Shown here one piece after another: positions 24,271-34,751 of a stretch of 64,000 nt of DNA (positions are counted from its first letter, which is position 1; each line of letters begins with the position of its first letter). The DNA is taken from assembly GCA_045568635.1 (NCBI GenBank), contig JBJLAO010000003.1, positions 620,001-684,000 on the forward strand. The letters run 5' to 3'. A program made the translations under genes and the position numbers. The DNA comes from MedAcidi-G1 sp000817085. GTDB lineage: Bacteria > Actinomycetota > Acidimicrobiia > Acidimicrobiales > MedAcidi-G1. The notes beneath the pieces were generated by a model, which worked only from the letters and a program-made list of their open reading frames with translations, had not been told where the DNA came from and did not search any database.

Positions 24271-24972
24271 ATGTTGATTCTTGCTATTGAAACTGCGAGT
24301 TCTCAAGCAGGTTGCGCAATTGGTGGCCATGAGGGGGTGTTAGCATCAGCACACAGTGGTATTAACGGACGGCACGCAGAGAATATTTCTCCACAAATAG
24401 CGTTTATTAAAGAACAAGCTGGAATTAATTATTCTGAACTTGGCGCTATTGCGGTCGATATCGGACCTGGCCTATTTACAGGATTGAGAGTGGGTGTAGC
24501 AACAGCGGTCTCTATTGCACACGCTTTAACTCTTCCGGTAATAGGAATTTCAAGTTTAGACTTACTTGCCTTTCCAGCTAGATGGACGAGCCGATTGATT
24601 GTTTCGGCCATGGATGCAAGAAGGGGAGAATTATTTACCGCTCTGTTTCGACGAGTTCCGGGAGGAATTCAAAGAGTACGTGACGCAAATGTTTGCACGG
24701 CAGAAGACTTAGCTGCTGAAATACAAACTTTTGATGAGTCAATTTTATTGGTGGGCGATGGAGCACTTCGTTACGCGGAGGTTTTCGAAAGTCTTGGAAG
24801 AGTTGAATTAGCAGAACAAGGATTGGCCCACCCCAGTGCAAGAGCGATGGTTCAGCTTGCTCATGCTCGTGCAATGCGTGAAGAGTTTGTTCAACCTTGG
24901 GACCTTGAACCAATTTATTTACGTAAACCTGATGCAGAAATTAATTGGTCAACCAGAAATAATTCTAAGTGA
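24271..24972 (+). CDS. tsaB: tRNA t6A biosynthesis protein TsaB
   Basis: TsaB is the ASKHA-fold scaffold that binds TsaD in the t6A complex. The N terminus AIETASSQAGCAIGG and the IGPGLFTGLRVGVATA block (near residue 64) are diagnostic. The length is 233 residues. It lies between tsaE and rimI, the standard gene order. Confidence 0.94.
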   Translation: MLILAIETASSQAGCAIGGHEGVLASAHSGINGRHAENISPQIAFIKEQAGINYSELGAIAVDIGPGLFTGLRVGVATAVSIAHALTLPVIGISSLDLLAFPARWTSRLIVSAMDARRGELFTALFRRVPGGIQRVRDANVCTAEDLAAEIQTFDESILLVGDGALRYAEVFESLGRVELAEQGLAHPSARAMVQLAHARAMREEFVQPWDLEPIYLRKPDAEINWSTRNNSK

Positions 24973-24976
24973 TCGT

Positions 24977-25498
24977 ATGGTCGGGGAAATAGAAATCAGG
25001 AACGCAACCAATGATGATGTCGGAAAAATATTATCAATTGACAACACAGTTTTTTCAACTGCATGGTCTCCCAGTTTTTTACGCCAACAACTATGTTCTG
25101 AAAAGTGTTCACACCGAGTGATAGAGAAAACTGACACAATAATAGGGCATTCTGGTTTGATTCGACTTCATGATGAAGGGCATGTAACCACAATGGCAGT
25201 GAGTCCTAAAAATCAAGGGTTTGGATTAGGGAGTTTGTTACTAGCAGATCTTTGCAGTTCAGCAATTGATTTAAATCTCGCAACAATCACTCTTGAGGTA
25301 AGAGTTGGCAATTTGAAAGCTCAGAATCTGTACCAAAAATTTGGTTTCGTACCCGCTGGGGTTCGACCTAATTATTACAGTGACACAAGTGAAGATGCTT
25401 TGATTATGTGGTTAAGTGATCTATTTGATGAGAAAGTTCAACAAACTATTCAAGAAACTAAGGAAAAGTTTTTATTAACGGGAGTGAAAAATGGCTGA
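24977..25498 (+). CDS. rimI: GNAT acetyltransferase RimI-like
   Basis: RimI acetylates the N terminus of ribosomal protein bS18 and is commonly encoded with tsaB and tsaD. The acetyl-CoA site is NQGFGLGSLLL (near residue 86), with LEVRVGNLKAQNLYQKFGF in the C-terminal half. I use ATG 24977, 4 nt after tsaB, giving 173 residues; the frame is open further back inside tsaB, which I regard as non-coding. It overlaps tsaD by 8 nt. Confidence 0.9.
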   Translation: MVGEIEIRNATNDDVGKILSIDNTVFSTAWSPSFLRQQLCSEKCSHRVIEKTDTIIGHSGLIRLHDEGHVTTMAVSPKNQGFGLGSLLLADLCSSAIDLNLATITLEVRVGNLKAQNLYQKFGFVPAGVRPNYYSDTSEDALIMWLSDLFDEKVQQTIQETKEKFLLTGVKNG

Positions 25499-26513
25499 TC
25501 TTATATTGGGTATCGAAACCTCCTGTGACGAGACAGCAGCAGCAGTTGTGGAATCTTCTAAGTTGATCCGTTCTTCAATAGTAAGTAGTCAGGTTCATTT
25601 ACATGAAAGATTTGGTGGTGTGGTACCTGAAATAGCTAGTAGAGCTCATGTTGATTTGATAGTTCCTGTAGTGGCAGAAGCCTTGGTTGCTTCAGGATTA
25701 GAGGGGAGTCAAATTGAAGCAGTTGCTGCAACAGCAGGCCCAGGTCTTGTGGGTTCATTATTGGTGGGAGTTAGCTCGGCTAAAGCACTAGCAACAGTTT
25801 GGGATGTTCCATTTATTGCAGTTAACCACCTAGAAGCTCATTTGTATGCATCTTTTTTAGAAGATCCAGATCTTCAAGTACCACTTGTTTTTTTACTTGT
25901 TTCTGGAGGTCATACGTTACTTGTTTTGATGGAAGAACAAGGCAAATATCGCGTGTTGGGCTCGACACTTGATGATGCAGCTGGGGAAGCTTTCGACAAG
26001 GTTGCCCGATATTTAGGACTTGGTTATCCTGGTGGCCCTGCTATTGATAATTTAGCTTTAGAAGGCGATAGATCTGCTTTTAAATATCCACGTTCTTTAG
26101 TACAAGAAAATCCTGCAACTTTGCCAGATGACAGAAGGTTCGCTTTTTCTTTTAGTGGCTTAAAAACGGCCGTAGTAAATCATGTTAATTCAAATCCTGA
26201 TGTTGCTACTGAAGACGTTGTGGCATCTTTTCAAGAAGCAGTTGTAGATGCGTTGGTCACGAAACTTAAATGGGCACTTGATTCGACAGGAGTTGAAGCA
26301 GCTTGTCTTGGCGGCGGAGTGGCAGCCAATTCACGTTTGCGAGAGAGATTTATGGAAGTTTGTGATTCAAATGGAGTAAAAGGCTGTCTCCCTTCAAAAG
26401 CTATGTGTACAGACAATGCTGCTATGGTTGCGGCTGCCGGGTACTGGAGGCTCAAAAAAATGGGTCCAAGTCCTCTAAATACGGGCGTGAACCCGAATTT
26501 AGGCTTGGTTTAA
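25491..26513 (+). CDS. tsaD: tRNA N6-adenosine threonylcarbamoyltransferase TsaD
   Basis: TsaD transfers the threonylcarbamoyl group to A37 of tRNA. The N terminus LGIETSCDETAAAVV, the metal-binding H113-x3-H117 in NHLEAHLYA, and VSGGHT, GEAFDKVARYLGLGYPGGP and CLGGGVAANSRLR are present. The 340 residues are of family length. It is last in a udg-tsaE-tsaB-rimI-tsaD run of overlapping or nearly abutting genes; the groES promoter follows. Confidence 0.97.
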   Translation: MADLILGIETSCDETAAAVVESSKLIRSSIVSSQVHLHERFGGVVPEIASRAHVDLIVPVVAEALVASGLEGSQIEAVAATAGPGLVGSLLVGVSSAKALATVWDVPFIAVNHLEAHLYASFLEDPDLQVPLVFLLVSGGHTLLVLMEEQGKYRVLGSTLDDAAGEAFDKVARYLGLGYPGGPAIDNLALEGDRSAFKYPRSLVQENPATLPDDRRFAFSFSGLKTAVVNHVNSNPDVATEDVVASFQEAVVDALVTKLKWALDSTGVEAACLGGGVAANSRLRERFMEVCDSNGVKGCLPSKAMCTDNAAMVAAAGYWRLKKMGPSPLNTGVNPNLGLV

Positions 26514-26553
26514 GCCTGATACGTAAGTTTCGCGCGATAAACAGGCAAAAAAG

Positions 26554-26583
26554 TTGGAATTACACACATTTAAGACGTATCGT
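26554..26583 (+). promoter_or_regulatory. Putative sigma-70-type promoter of groES-groEL
   Basis: TTGGAA (26554-26559) and TATCGT (26578-26583) are separated by 18 bases. The CIRCE operator begins at the last base of the -10 box, so repressor binding would cover the transcription start. This arrangement is usual for HrcA-controlled chaperonin promoters. Confidence 0.55.
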
Positions 26584-26609
26584 TAGCAGTCGAATAAAGA
26601 GAGTGCCAA
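26583..26609 (+). promoter_or_regulatory. Variant CIRCE operator (HrcA site) upstream of groES
   Basis: The sequence is TTAGCAGTC - 9 bases - GAGTGCCAA. The CIRCE consensus is TTAGCACTC-N9-GAGTGCTAA, so one base in each half differs. The same left half, and the right half apart from its last base, occur before groEL2 at 54356-54382, so the variant form is likely the local HrcA consensus. In the transcript, AGTGCCAAAA at 26602-26611, which includes the right half, can also pair with TTTTGGCACT at 26635-26644. Confidence 0.85.
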
Positions 26610-26668
26610 AAAGAATTGTTTTAAAATCAATGAATTTTGGCACTAAAAACAAAGAATCGGAGTTTTTT

Positions 26669-26959
26669 ATGAACCTTCAGCCTCTTGAGGATCGTATTGT
26701 GGTCCGTCCTGGCGAATCAGAAGAGACCACTGCAAGTGGTCTTGTAATACCTGATACAGCAAAGGAAAAACCACAAACTGGTGAAGTGCTAGCAATAGGG
26801 CCTGGTAGACGCAGTGAACAGAGTGGGGAACTAATACCAATGGATGTTGGTGTGGGTGACACAGTTGTTTACAGCAAATATGGCGGAACCGAGATCGCTG
26901 CAGAGGGTGAGGATCTTTTGATTCTTAACGCTCGCGACGTTCTTGCGGTTGTGAAGTAG
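26669..26959 (+). CDS. groES: Co-chaperonin GroES
   Basis: GroES caps the GroEL folding chamber. The 96-residue product has MNLQPLEDRIVVRP, the mobile loop region SEETTASGLVIPDTAKEKPQ and the ending LILNARDVLAVV. The ATG at 26669 is preceded by CGGAG. The frame is open far upstream, but the operator and family length set this start. groEL follows after 8 nt. Confidence 0.97.
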   Translation: MNLQPLEDRIVVRPGESEETTASGLVIPDTAKEKPQTGEVLAIGPGRRSEQSGELIPMDVGVGDTVVYSKYGGTEIAAEGEDLLILNARDVLAVVK

Positions 26960-26967
26960 GTCAAAAG

Positions 26968-28617
<1,650 letters not shown>

Positions 28618-28636
28618 CAGTTTTTATTACTGTTTT

Positions 28637-28672
28637 ACTTCTGGCCGGGCATATGCCCGGCCAGAAGTGTTT
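28637..28672 (+). terminator. Terminator after groEL with a 32-nt perfect palindrome
   Basis: ACTTCTGGCCGGGC (28637-28650), ATAT and GCCCGGCCAGAAGT (28655-28668) form a perfect, GC-rich stem, followed by GTTTT. It stands out in AT-rich DNA and isolates the groESL operon from the Nudix gene that starts 24 bases later. Confidence 0.85.
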
Positions 28673-28695
28673 TACAGCGAAGGTAGTCTTGACTG

Positions 28696-29430
28696 ATGGA
28701 ACCGCAAAAAAACCCACGTGGTGGTATGCAAGTAATTCCACGTCCAAAGTCTTGGCGTTTAGGAGATGCTTCGCCGTGGTTCAAATCTAAAGATAAAAAT
28801 ATTGAAATTCCCCTAGTAGTAGAAGCGTTAACAAACCGTGTCCCGGCGGGCATCAGAGGAAGAATCCCCACAGGTGAAGAGAGGGATGCTGCAGTACTTG
28901 TAGGAATTTATGATGAGGATGAACCGTATTTAATACTCACTAGAAGGTCAAAAAATCTGAGTTCTCATAGGCATGAGGTTTCCTTTCCCGGAGGTCGCGT
29001 CGAAGATTCCGATCATGATTTATGGGCAACAGCATGCCGGGAATCTAATGAAGAAATCGGAATCCAAACAGAAGGATTAAAGCCTCTTGGTCGTTTAGAT
29101 TCCATAGTCACAGTAGGGAGCAGAAGTCTTATACACCCCTTTGTAACGGTTCTCCCTAAACGACCGAACTTGGAACCAAATGCTTCCGAAGTCGAAAAAG
29201 TATTACATGTACCTTTGAGTGAACTCCTACTAGATGAAGTCTGGCGCGAAGAAGAATGGGAGCTTCCCAATGGCTGGGTTTCTATTACCTTCTTCGAACT
29301 TGAGGGTGATACTGTTTGGGGAGCAACTGCTTTGATGATTCGTCAACTCTTGACACTTTCTTTGGGTTTACCGGACAATCTCGGAAGGTTACCTAAAGAA
29401 GAATCTGAAAACGGGAAGAAGTTACAATGA
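28696..29430 (+). CDS. Nudix hydrolase, CoA-pyrophosphatase-like
   Basis: The Nudix box reads GGRVEDSDHDLWATACRESNEEIG, matching GX5EX7REUXEEXGU except for Ser-Asn within the helix (near residues 99-122). The preceding ILTRRSKNLSSHRHEVSFPGG is typical of the NudL/YeaB CoA-diphosphatase group. There are 244 residues, with about 60 unassigned at the N terminus. It overlaps the next gene's start by 4 nt. Substrate is inferred from the family only. Confidence 0.85.
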   Translation: MEPQKNPRGGMQVIPRPKSWRLGDASPWFKSKDKNIEIPLVVEALTNRVPAGIRGRIPTGEERDAAVLVGIYDEDEPYLILTRRSKNLSSHRHEVSFPGGRVEDSDHDLWATACRESNEEIGIQTEGLKPLGRLDSIVTVGSRSLIHPFVTVLPKRPNLEPNASEVEKVLHVPLSELLLDEVWREEEWELPNGWVSITFFELEGDTVWGATALMIRQLLTLSLGLPDNLGRLPKEESENGKKLQ

Positions 29431-30839
29431 CAACAAAACCTCCTAAACATTTTACTTCAGACGAGTTTCGTGAAATGGGTCATTCGACGATTGATTGGAT
29501 AGCTGATTACCTTGAAAACCTCGAAGAGAGACCAGTTGCATCTGATGTAAAGCCAGGCGACGTGAGAGCATCCTTACCAGAAAGAGCTCCAGAAGCACCT
29601 GAACCTTTTACTGATCTGTTAGATGATGTAAATAGTCTTATTGCGCCGGCTATAACCCACTGGCAGCATCCAGGATTCTTTGGGTACTTCTCTTGTAATT
29701 CTTCAGCACCAGCAATATTAGGTGAGCTTCTTTCAGCTGGATTCGGCATTAACGGCATGCTTTGGTCAACTAGCCCAGCTGCTACAGAATTGGAAACTCA
29801 CATGCTTGATTGGCTTTTGGATCTATGCGGTTTGCCTGACTGTTTTAGATCAGATGGAAAAGGCGGCGGCGTAATTCAAGACTCTGCTTCGTCTGCTTCG
29901 TTGTGTGCCATTTTAGCGGCGCGTGATCGTTCGGGAGGAGCTTTGGAACTTCCAAAACTTGTTGCCTATACGTCAACACAGGCTCACTCATCGATTGAGA
30001 AAGATGTAAAAATTGCTGGCTTTTCTCCCGATCAACTGAGGAAAGTAGAAGTTGATGAAAACTTTGCGATGGATCCGGAAGAATTACAAAGACTTATAAA
30101 TAAAGATAAAGAAAACGGTCTAATCCCTTGTTTTATATCAGCAACTATTGGTACTACTTCATCAGGTGCATTTGATCCGATACCTTCCATAGCTGAAATT
30201 GCTAATAAGGAAGGTGCTTGGTTGCATGTGGACGCAGCATGGGCTGGATCTGCTGCAGTGTGCCCTGAATATCGTGGCTTGTTAGAGGGGATAGAGAAAG
30301 CAGATAGTTATGCTTTCAATCCCCACAAGTGGCTTTTAACTAATTTTGATTGCACTGCCTTTTATGTAGCTGATTCAAAACCATTAGTTGATTCACTTTC
30401 GATAGTGCCGGAATATTTGAGAAATCCTGAAAGTGAAGCTGGTGAAGTCATTGATTATAGGGATTGGCAGGTTCCGTTAGGTCGAAGGTTCCGGTCTTTG
30501 AAGCTTTGGTTTGTTTTGCGGAGCTATGGAGCTGAAGGATTAAGGTCACATATAAGACACCACGTTGAGGCAGCTGAAAGTTTTGCTGAACGCGTAGAGG
30601 GACATCCGAAACTAGATTTGGTCGCTCCAGTTTCACTTTCGCTTGTTTGTTTTAGTCATATAGATGGTGATGATGCCACAAAAGCATTACAAGAAGCGTT
30701 GAACTCAACAGGTGAAATGTTGCTCACTCACACAGTGTTAGACGGCAAACATGTTCTACGCTTATCAGTTGGCGGTACATGGACTACGTCGACTCATGTA
30801 GAAAGGGTTTCAGAATTAATTGACGAGATTCTTGGTTAA
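29427..30839 (+). CDS. PLP-dependent group II amino-acid decarboxylase
   Basis: The PLP lysine is K301 in NPHKW and the cofactor Asp is in WLHVDAAWAG (near 266-274). The order of motifs and 470-residue length match aromatic-L-amino-acid decarboxylase-type enzymes (ITHWQHPGFFGYFSCNSS at 76-93). It starts in an ATGA overlap with the Nudix gene and stops 2 nt before guaA. The substrate (aromatic amino acid, aspartate or other) cannot be settled from sequence alone. Confidence 0.88.
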   Translation: MTTKPPKHFTSDEFREMGHSTIDWIADYLENLEERPVASDVKPGDVRASLPERAPEAPEPFTDLLDDVNSLIAPAITHWQHPGFFGYFSCNSSAPAILGELLSAGFGINGMLWSTSPAATELETHMLDWLLDLCGLPDCFRSDGKGGGVIQDSASSASLCAILAARDRSGGALELPKLVAYTSTQAHSSIEKDVKIAGFSPDQLRKVEVDENFAMDPEELQRLINKDKENGLIPCFISATIGTTSSGAFDPIPSIAEIANKEGAWLHVDAAWAGSAAVCPEYRGLLEGIEKADSYAFNPHKWLLTNFDCTAFYVADSKPLVDSLSIVPEYLRNPESEAGEVIDYRDWQVPLGRRFRSLKLWFVLRSYGAEGLRSHIRHHVEAAESFAERVEGHPKLDLVAPVSLSLVCFSHIDGDDATKALQEALNSTGEMLLTHTVLDGKHVLRLSVGGTWTTSTHVERVSELIDEILG

Positions 30840-30841
30840 CT

Positions 30842-32404
30842 ATGAGTGCTAATCTTTTTGGCACTGCCGAGTCGGATAAACGGATTCTGGTTGTCGACTT
30901 CGGTGCACAGTATGCGCAACTTATCGCACGTCGAGTTAGGGAATCCAATGTTTACAGTGAAATAGTTTCGCACGAGTTAGATGCAGAAAATTTTGCCGAA
31001 CTTAAACCTTCAGGAATCATTTTTTCTGGTGGGCCCGCATCTGTAAACGTAGAAGGAGCCCCAAAAATTGATCCAGCAATCTATGAGCTTGGAGTGCCGA
31101 TTTTGGGTATCTGTTATGGAGCACAACTAATAGCTCAACAAAATGGCGGTTCAGTTGAGGGTAACGAAAAAGGAGAATACGGAAGAACGGTCGTAAACGT
31201 AAATGAGTCAGGAATTCTTCTGTCAGGTGTAGAAACTTCCACACAACAAGTGTGGATGAGCCATTTTGACTCGATAACGAGCCCACCAGAAGGAGCTAAA
31301 GTAACTGCGTCATCAGATGGCTCTCCCGTAGCCGTTTTCGAAGAACCCGAAAAGGGTCTTTTTGGAGTCCAATTCCACCCTGAAGTCCAACACACCCCTT
31401 GTGGTCAAGATTTGTTGAAACGCTTTATTCACGATGTTTGCGAATGCCCAAATGATTGGAACATGGCTTCTGTGGTTGAATCCTCGGTTACGGGAATAAA
31501 AGAAATAGTTGGAGACAAAAAAGCTATATGTGGGCTTTCAGGCGGAGTTGATTCTGCCGTAGCAGCGGCTTTAGTTCATAAAGCAATCGGTGATCAGTTG
31601 ACTTGCGTTTTTGTGGACACCGGGTTGATGAGAACAGAAGAGGCACAACAGGTCGTTGATACTTTCGAAAGTTCACAAGGTATTGAACTTATTCACATCC
31701 AGGCAGCTGAAAGGTTTTTTGAACAGTTAAAAGGGGTATTAGATCCTGAAGAAAAAAGAAAAATTATAGGAGAGCTTTTTATTCGCTTGTTCGAAGAAGC
31801 AGCAGCAGGAATCGAAGAGGCACGCTTTCTAGTGCAAGGCACTTTGTACCCGGATGTTATCGAATCTGGAACAAGTGAAGCTGCACGAATAAAAAGCCAC
31901 CATAACGTTGGCGGATTGCCTGAAGACATGGATTTTGAGTTAATTGAACCATTAAGGAATCTTTTCAAAGATGAAGTAAGAGAAGTTGGGAGAGAATTAG
32001 GTTTACCGGACGAGATAGTGAAACGGCAACCTTTCCCTGGACCTGGGCTCGCAGTAAGAATCATCGGGGAAGTAAATAGCGAAACGGTAGAAACCGTTCG
32101 TGCAGCAGATCTCATAGTTAGAGAAGAAATTGATAAAGCCGATTTAGAAGAAGAAGTGTGGCAAGCATTCGCCGTTTTAGCGGATATCCGCTCAGTAGGA
32201 GTTATGGGTGATGAACGAACTTATGCACGCCCAGTGATTATAAGAGCAGTAACGAGCGAAGATGCTATGACAGCTGACTGGGCACGGTTACCCCATGATC
32301 TGTTGGAGCGAATTTCCAGCCGAATCATTAATGAGGTAGAAGGCGTCAACAGAGTTGTTTATGATGTGACTTCTAAACCACCCGGAACTATTGAGTGGGA
32401 ATAA
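30842..32404 (+). CDS. guaA: GMP synthase (glutamine-hydrolysing)
   Basis: GuaA aminates XMP to GMP. The amidotransferase half has nucleophile C91 in GICYGAQ and the His of FHPEVQHT near 178. The synthetase half has the PP-loop LSGGVDSA near 234 and the C-terminal dimerisation domain ending YDVTSKPPGTIEWE. The length is 520 residues. Its TAA overlaps the ATG of the next gene by 1 nt. Confidence 0.97.
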   Translation: MSANLFGTAESDKRILVVDFGAQYAQLIARRVRESNVYSEIVSHELDAENFAELKPSGIIFSGGPASVNVEGAPKIDPAIYELGVPILGICYGAQLIAQQNGGSVEGNEKGEYGRTVVNVNESGILLSGVETSTQQVWMSHFDSITSPPEGAKVTASSDGSPVAVFEEPEKGLFGVQFHPEVQHTPCGQDLLKRFIHDVCECPNDWNMASVVESSVTGIKEIVGDKKAICGLSGGVDSAVAAALVHKAIGDQLTCVFVDTGLMRTEEAQQVVDTFESSQGIELIHIQAAERFFEQLKGVLDPEEKRKIIGELFIRLFEEAAAGIEEARFLVQGTLYPDVIESGTSEAARIKSHHNVGGLPEDMDFELIEPLRNLFKDEVREVGRELGLPDEIVKRQPFPGPGLAVRIIGEVNSETVETVRAADLIVREEIDKADLEEEVWQAFAVLADIRSVGVMGDERTYARPVIIRAVTSEDAMTADWARLPHDLLERISSRIINEVEGVNRVVYDVTSKPPGTIEWE

Positions 32405-33384
32405 TGGAACAAAGAGAATTTAAACCTTTTGGAACTGTAAGCGCACTTAGTCTAGGAGGTGGTGGGATAGGGAATGTTTGGGGAGAAACCACCAGATCAG
32501 AAAGTGTTTCTACTGTGAACTTAGCAATTGAATCCGGAATCAATCACCTTGATGTAGCCCCTATGTATGGGAAAGGAGAAGCTGAGAGAGTCGTTGGTGA
32601 GGCTTTGAAAGGAAAGGGTCATTCAGCAATAAATCTAACCACTAAATGTAGTCTGGGAACAGTTCCAGACTCAGAAGTTTATACGAGACTTAATAGTTCT
32701 CTTTGTAGAAGTTTAGAGACGATGGGGGTCGAGAAAGTTAATTTATTTCTTCTTCACTCTCAACTCATAGAAGATGATTACCAGCTGCCCGTACTAAATG
32801 AACATAGGGCTACGAATGCTACTACGCTCTCGTGTTACTACAGTGCCGTAATTCCAGCTTTTGAAATGCTAAAAAAAGAAGGAAAGATTGATCATTGGGG
32901 CATTGGTTTGGGTCAAGAAGAAGCACTAATAAAAGCTATAAATCATGAACATCCGCCTGAAGCTATGCAGTGCGCAATAAATATTTTAAATTCAATTGGA
33001 GCCATTGGATATATCAGTAAAAAACCTGATCCCAATAGGGTGCTTTCAGAATGTCAAAAAAAAGATATACCGATTCTGGCTATTAGAGCTGTTCAAGCAG
33101 GGGCGCTTACTTCCAGTATGGATAGAGCACCACATCCTTCAGGAATGGATAAAGCTGATTTCACCGATTTTGAAAGGGCTTTACCTTTTAGAGAGCTTGC
33201 CAAAGACTGGGAGGAATCTCCTGCATCCTTAGCGCATAGATATGCTCTTAGTGTTGAAAAAGTTAGCTCTGTAATTCTAGGAATTAAAAATAGAAATGAA
33301 TTACAAGAATGTATTGACGCAGAAAATGGGGGCAAGCTTAGTTCTTCCGAAATAGAAACTTTACAAAATCTTTTTGTGGATTAA
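32404..33384 (+). CDS. Aldo/keto reductase
   Basis: The catalytic tetrad is visible as D50 and Y55 (LDVAPMYGKGEAE), K81 (TTKCSLG) and H118 (LFLLHSQ). Late GIKNRNELQECI is the NADPH-binding strand region. The length is 326 residues. The ATG at 32404 lies in a TAATG overlap with guaA and is followed directly by a GNAT gene. The oxidoreductase substrate is unknown. Confidence 0.88.
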   Translation: MEQREFKPFGTVSALSLGGGGIGNVWGETTRSESVSTVNLAIESGINHLDVAPMYGKGEAERVVGEALKGKGHSAINLTTKCSLGTVPDSEVYTRLNSSLCRSLETMGVEKVNLFLLHSQLIEDDYQLPVLNEHRATNATTLSCYYSAVIPAFEMLKKEGKIDHWGIGLGQEEALIKAINHEHPPEAMQCAINILNSIGAIGYISKKPDPNRVLSECQKKDIPILAIRAVQAGALTSSMDRAPHPSGMDKADFTDFERALPFRELAKDWEESPASLAHRYALSVEKVSSVILGIKNRNELQECIDAENGGKLSSSEIETLQNLFVD

Positions 33385-33885
33385 ATGGGAATGACAAAAA
33401 TTAAAACAGAAAGACTGGTTTTAAAGAAATTAGTTCAAGCAGATAAAGAACGACTTGTTTCTTTAATAGGGGATTTCAGGGTTTCGAAAACTTTAAGCAA
33501 AGTGCCATACCCTTACACCCTTGAGGATGCTGATGAATGGTTAGAGAAAAGTCATAACCAGAAATTTAACTTAAGCATCTTTTTAAATCATAATTTGATC
33601 GGTGGAATTGGTTTAACACCGGCAGAAGATGATTTTTATGAATTGGGATATTGGTTAGGTGTCGATTATTGGGGGCGAGGTTACGCGACAGAATCTATTA
33701 TGGAGTTACTTAATTATGCTAAATCTAATATTCCATGTGAAAAATTTAAAGCAAATGTGTTTAAAGAAAATGTTGCTTCTGCGAAAGCATTAGAAAAAAA
33801 TGGATTTAAACGAGTTGAAGACAAAGAAGTTTTTAGTATTTCGCGGCGAGAGAATGTACCATCTGTAAATTATGAATATCGCTGA
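33385..33885 (+). CDS. GNAT acetyltransferase, RimJ/RimL type
   Basis: The start TKIKTERLVLKKL and the block GYWLGVDYWGRGYATESIMELL (acetyl-CoA loop) followed by VFKENVASAKALEKNGFKRV identify the RimJ/RimL branch. The length is 166 residues. It begins at the base after the aldo/keto reductase stop and overlaps the next gene by 14 nt. The target is unknown. Confidence 0.88.
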   Translation: MGMTKIKTERLVLKKLVQADKERLVSLIGDFRVSKTLSKVPYPYTLEDADEWLEKSHNQKFNLSIFLNHNLIGGIGLTPAEDDFYELGYWLGVDYWGRGYATESIMELLNYAKSNIPCEKFKANVFKENVASAKALEKNGFKRVEDKEVFSISRRENVPSVNYEYR

Positions 33886-34687
33886 CGATTACCCGTTAAA
33901 AGTCGGGAGCATGCTATTTACACTGGTGGATCCAAACCTCGGCCATGAGGTTGCTTATAACAGATGGTATGAGCGTGACCACTTTTATGGCGGGTGTATG
34001 ACTGGTCCCTATTGTTTTGCGGGAGGTAGATGGGTATCCACACGTGAATTGAAAGACCTCAGATTTCCTACAGATGAAACCAATGCTCTCGCCAACCCCT
34101 GGGACAGTGGCTCGTACCTCGCTATCTACTGGGTTGAAGAGGGCCATCATGACGACCATTTCAACTGGGGTGCCCGACAAGTACAACATTTATACGCTGG
34201 AGGCCGCGGGTTCAGTGAACGCAAGCATGCACACACGGCTTTGTATGATCATGTGAGAAATTATTATCGCGATGATGACCCAGTACCCATGGAGTTGGCT
34301 TTAGACCATGGATATCAAGGTCTTGTTTCAGTTTCGATTGAGAAAAATCCTGAAATAAATACTTCTCAATTTGAAGACTGGATAGAGAACCTTACTTCAT
34401 CAACTGTTTTTAAATCTGGGGCTGCAGAATCTTGTTCTATGTGGAAACCAGTTCCCGGTCAGGATGAAATGACTGGCAAAGCACCAATGGACCTCGGCAC
34501 CTCACCAGGGGGTGAAAACCGATACGTGCAGCTTTTCTTCATAGAGAAGGACACTCGCGAAGTCTGGGATGATTTTATTGAATATGGAAAAGCAGTTGAT
34601 TCATCAGATAAGGCCAAAATACTTTTTGCTGCCCCATTTTTTGCGACAGTAGTTGGAACCGATCGGTATGCAGATCAGCTTTGGTAG
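33872..34687 (+). CDS. Protein of unknown function, possible dimeric alpha/beta-barrel repeat
   Basis: The function is not recognised. The 271-residue soluble protein begins LFTLVDPNLGHEVAYNRWYERDHFYGGCMTGP; a 'W-Y-x-R-D-H' helix after a first strand is a pattern of EthD/dimeric alpha-beta-barrel proteins. A second strand-helix unit may start at GLVSVSIEKNPEIN (near 150) with QFEDWIENL. It is unusually rich in His, Trp and Tyr (EEGHHDDHFNWGARQVQHLY). The start could also be ATG 33911. There are no signal peptide or membrane segments. A two-repeat barrel that binds a small molecule is a guess. Confidence 0.6.
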   Translation: MNIADDYPLKVGSMLFTLVDPNLGHEVAYNRWYERDHFYGGCMTGPYCFAGGRWVSTRELKDLRFPTDETNALANPWDSGSYLAIYWVEEGHHDDHFNWGARQVQHLYAGGRGFSERKHAHTALYDHVRNYYRDDDPVPMELALDHGYQGLVSVSIEKNPEINTSQFEDWIENLTSSTVFKSGAAESCSMWKPVPGQDEMTGKAPMDLGTSPGGENRYVQLFFIEKDTREVWDDFIEYGKAVDSSDKAKILFAAPFFATVVGTDRYADQLW

Positions 34688-34751
34688 TTAAGGTCGATCT
34701 TAATTATCTGTCTTAACTGAGTAAGTCCCATACCCCAAGTAGGGTGATCGT

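Noticed and set aside
26602..26644. The AGTGCCAAAA/TTTTGGCACT inverted repeat taken alone as the HrcA operator
   Set aside because: The halves are in the opposite order to CIRCE and 23 bases apart; the true CIRCE-type site overlaps its left arm at 26583-26609.
28637..28668. GC-rich 32-nt palindrome as an inverted repeat of a mobile element
   Set aside because: It is a single site directly after groEL followed by a T-run, which fits a terminator; no second copy or transposase is seen.
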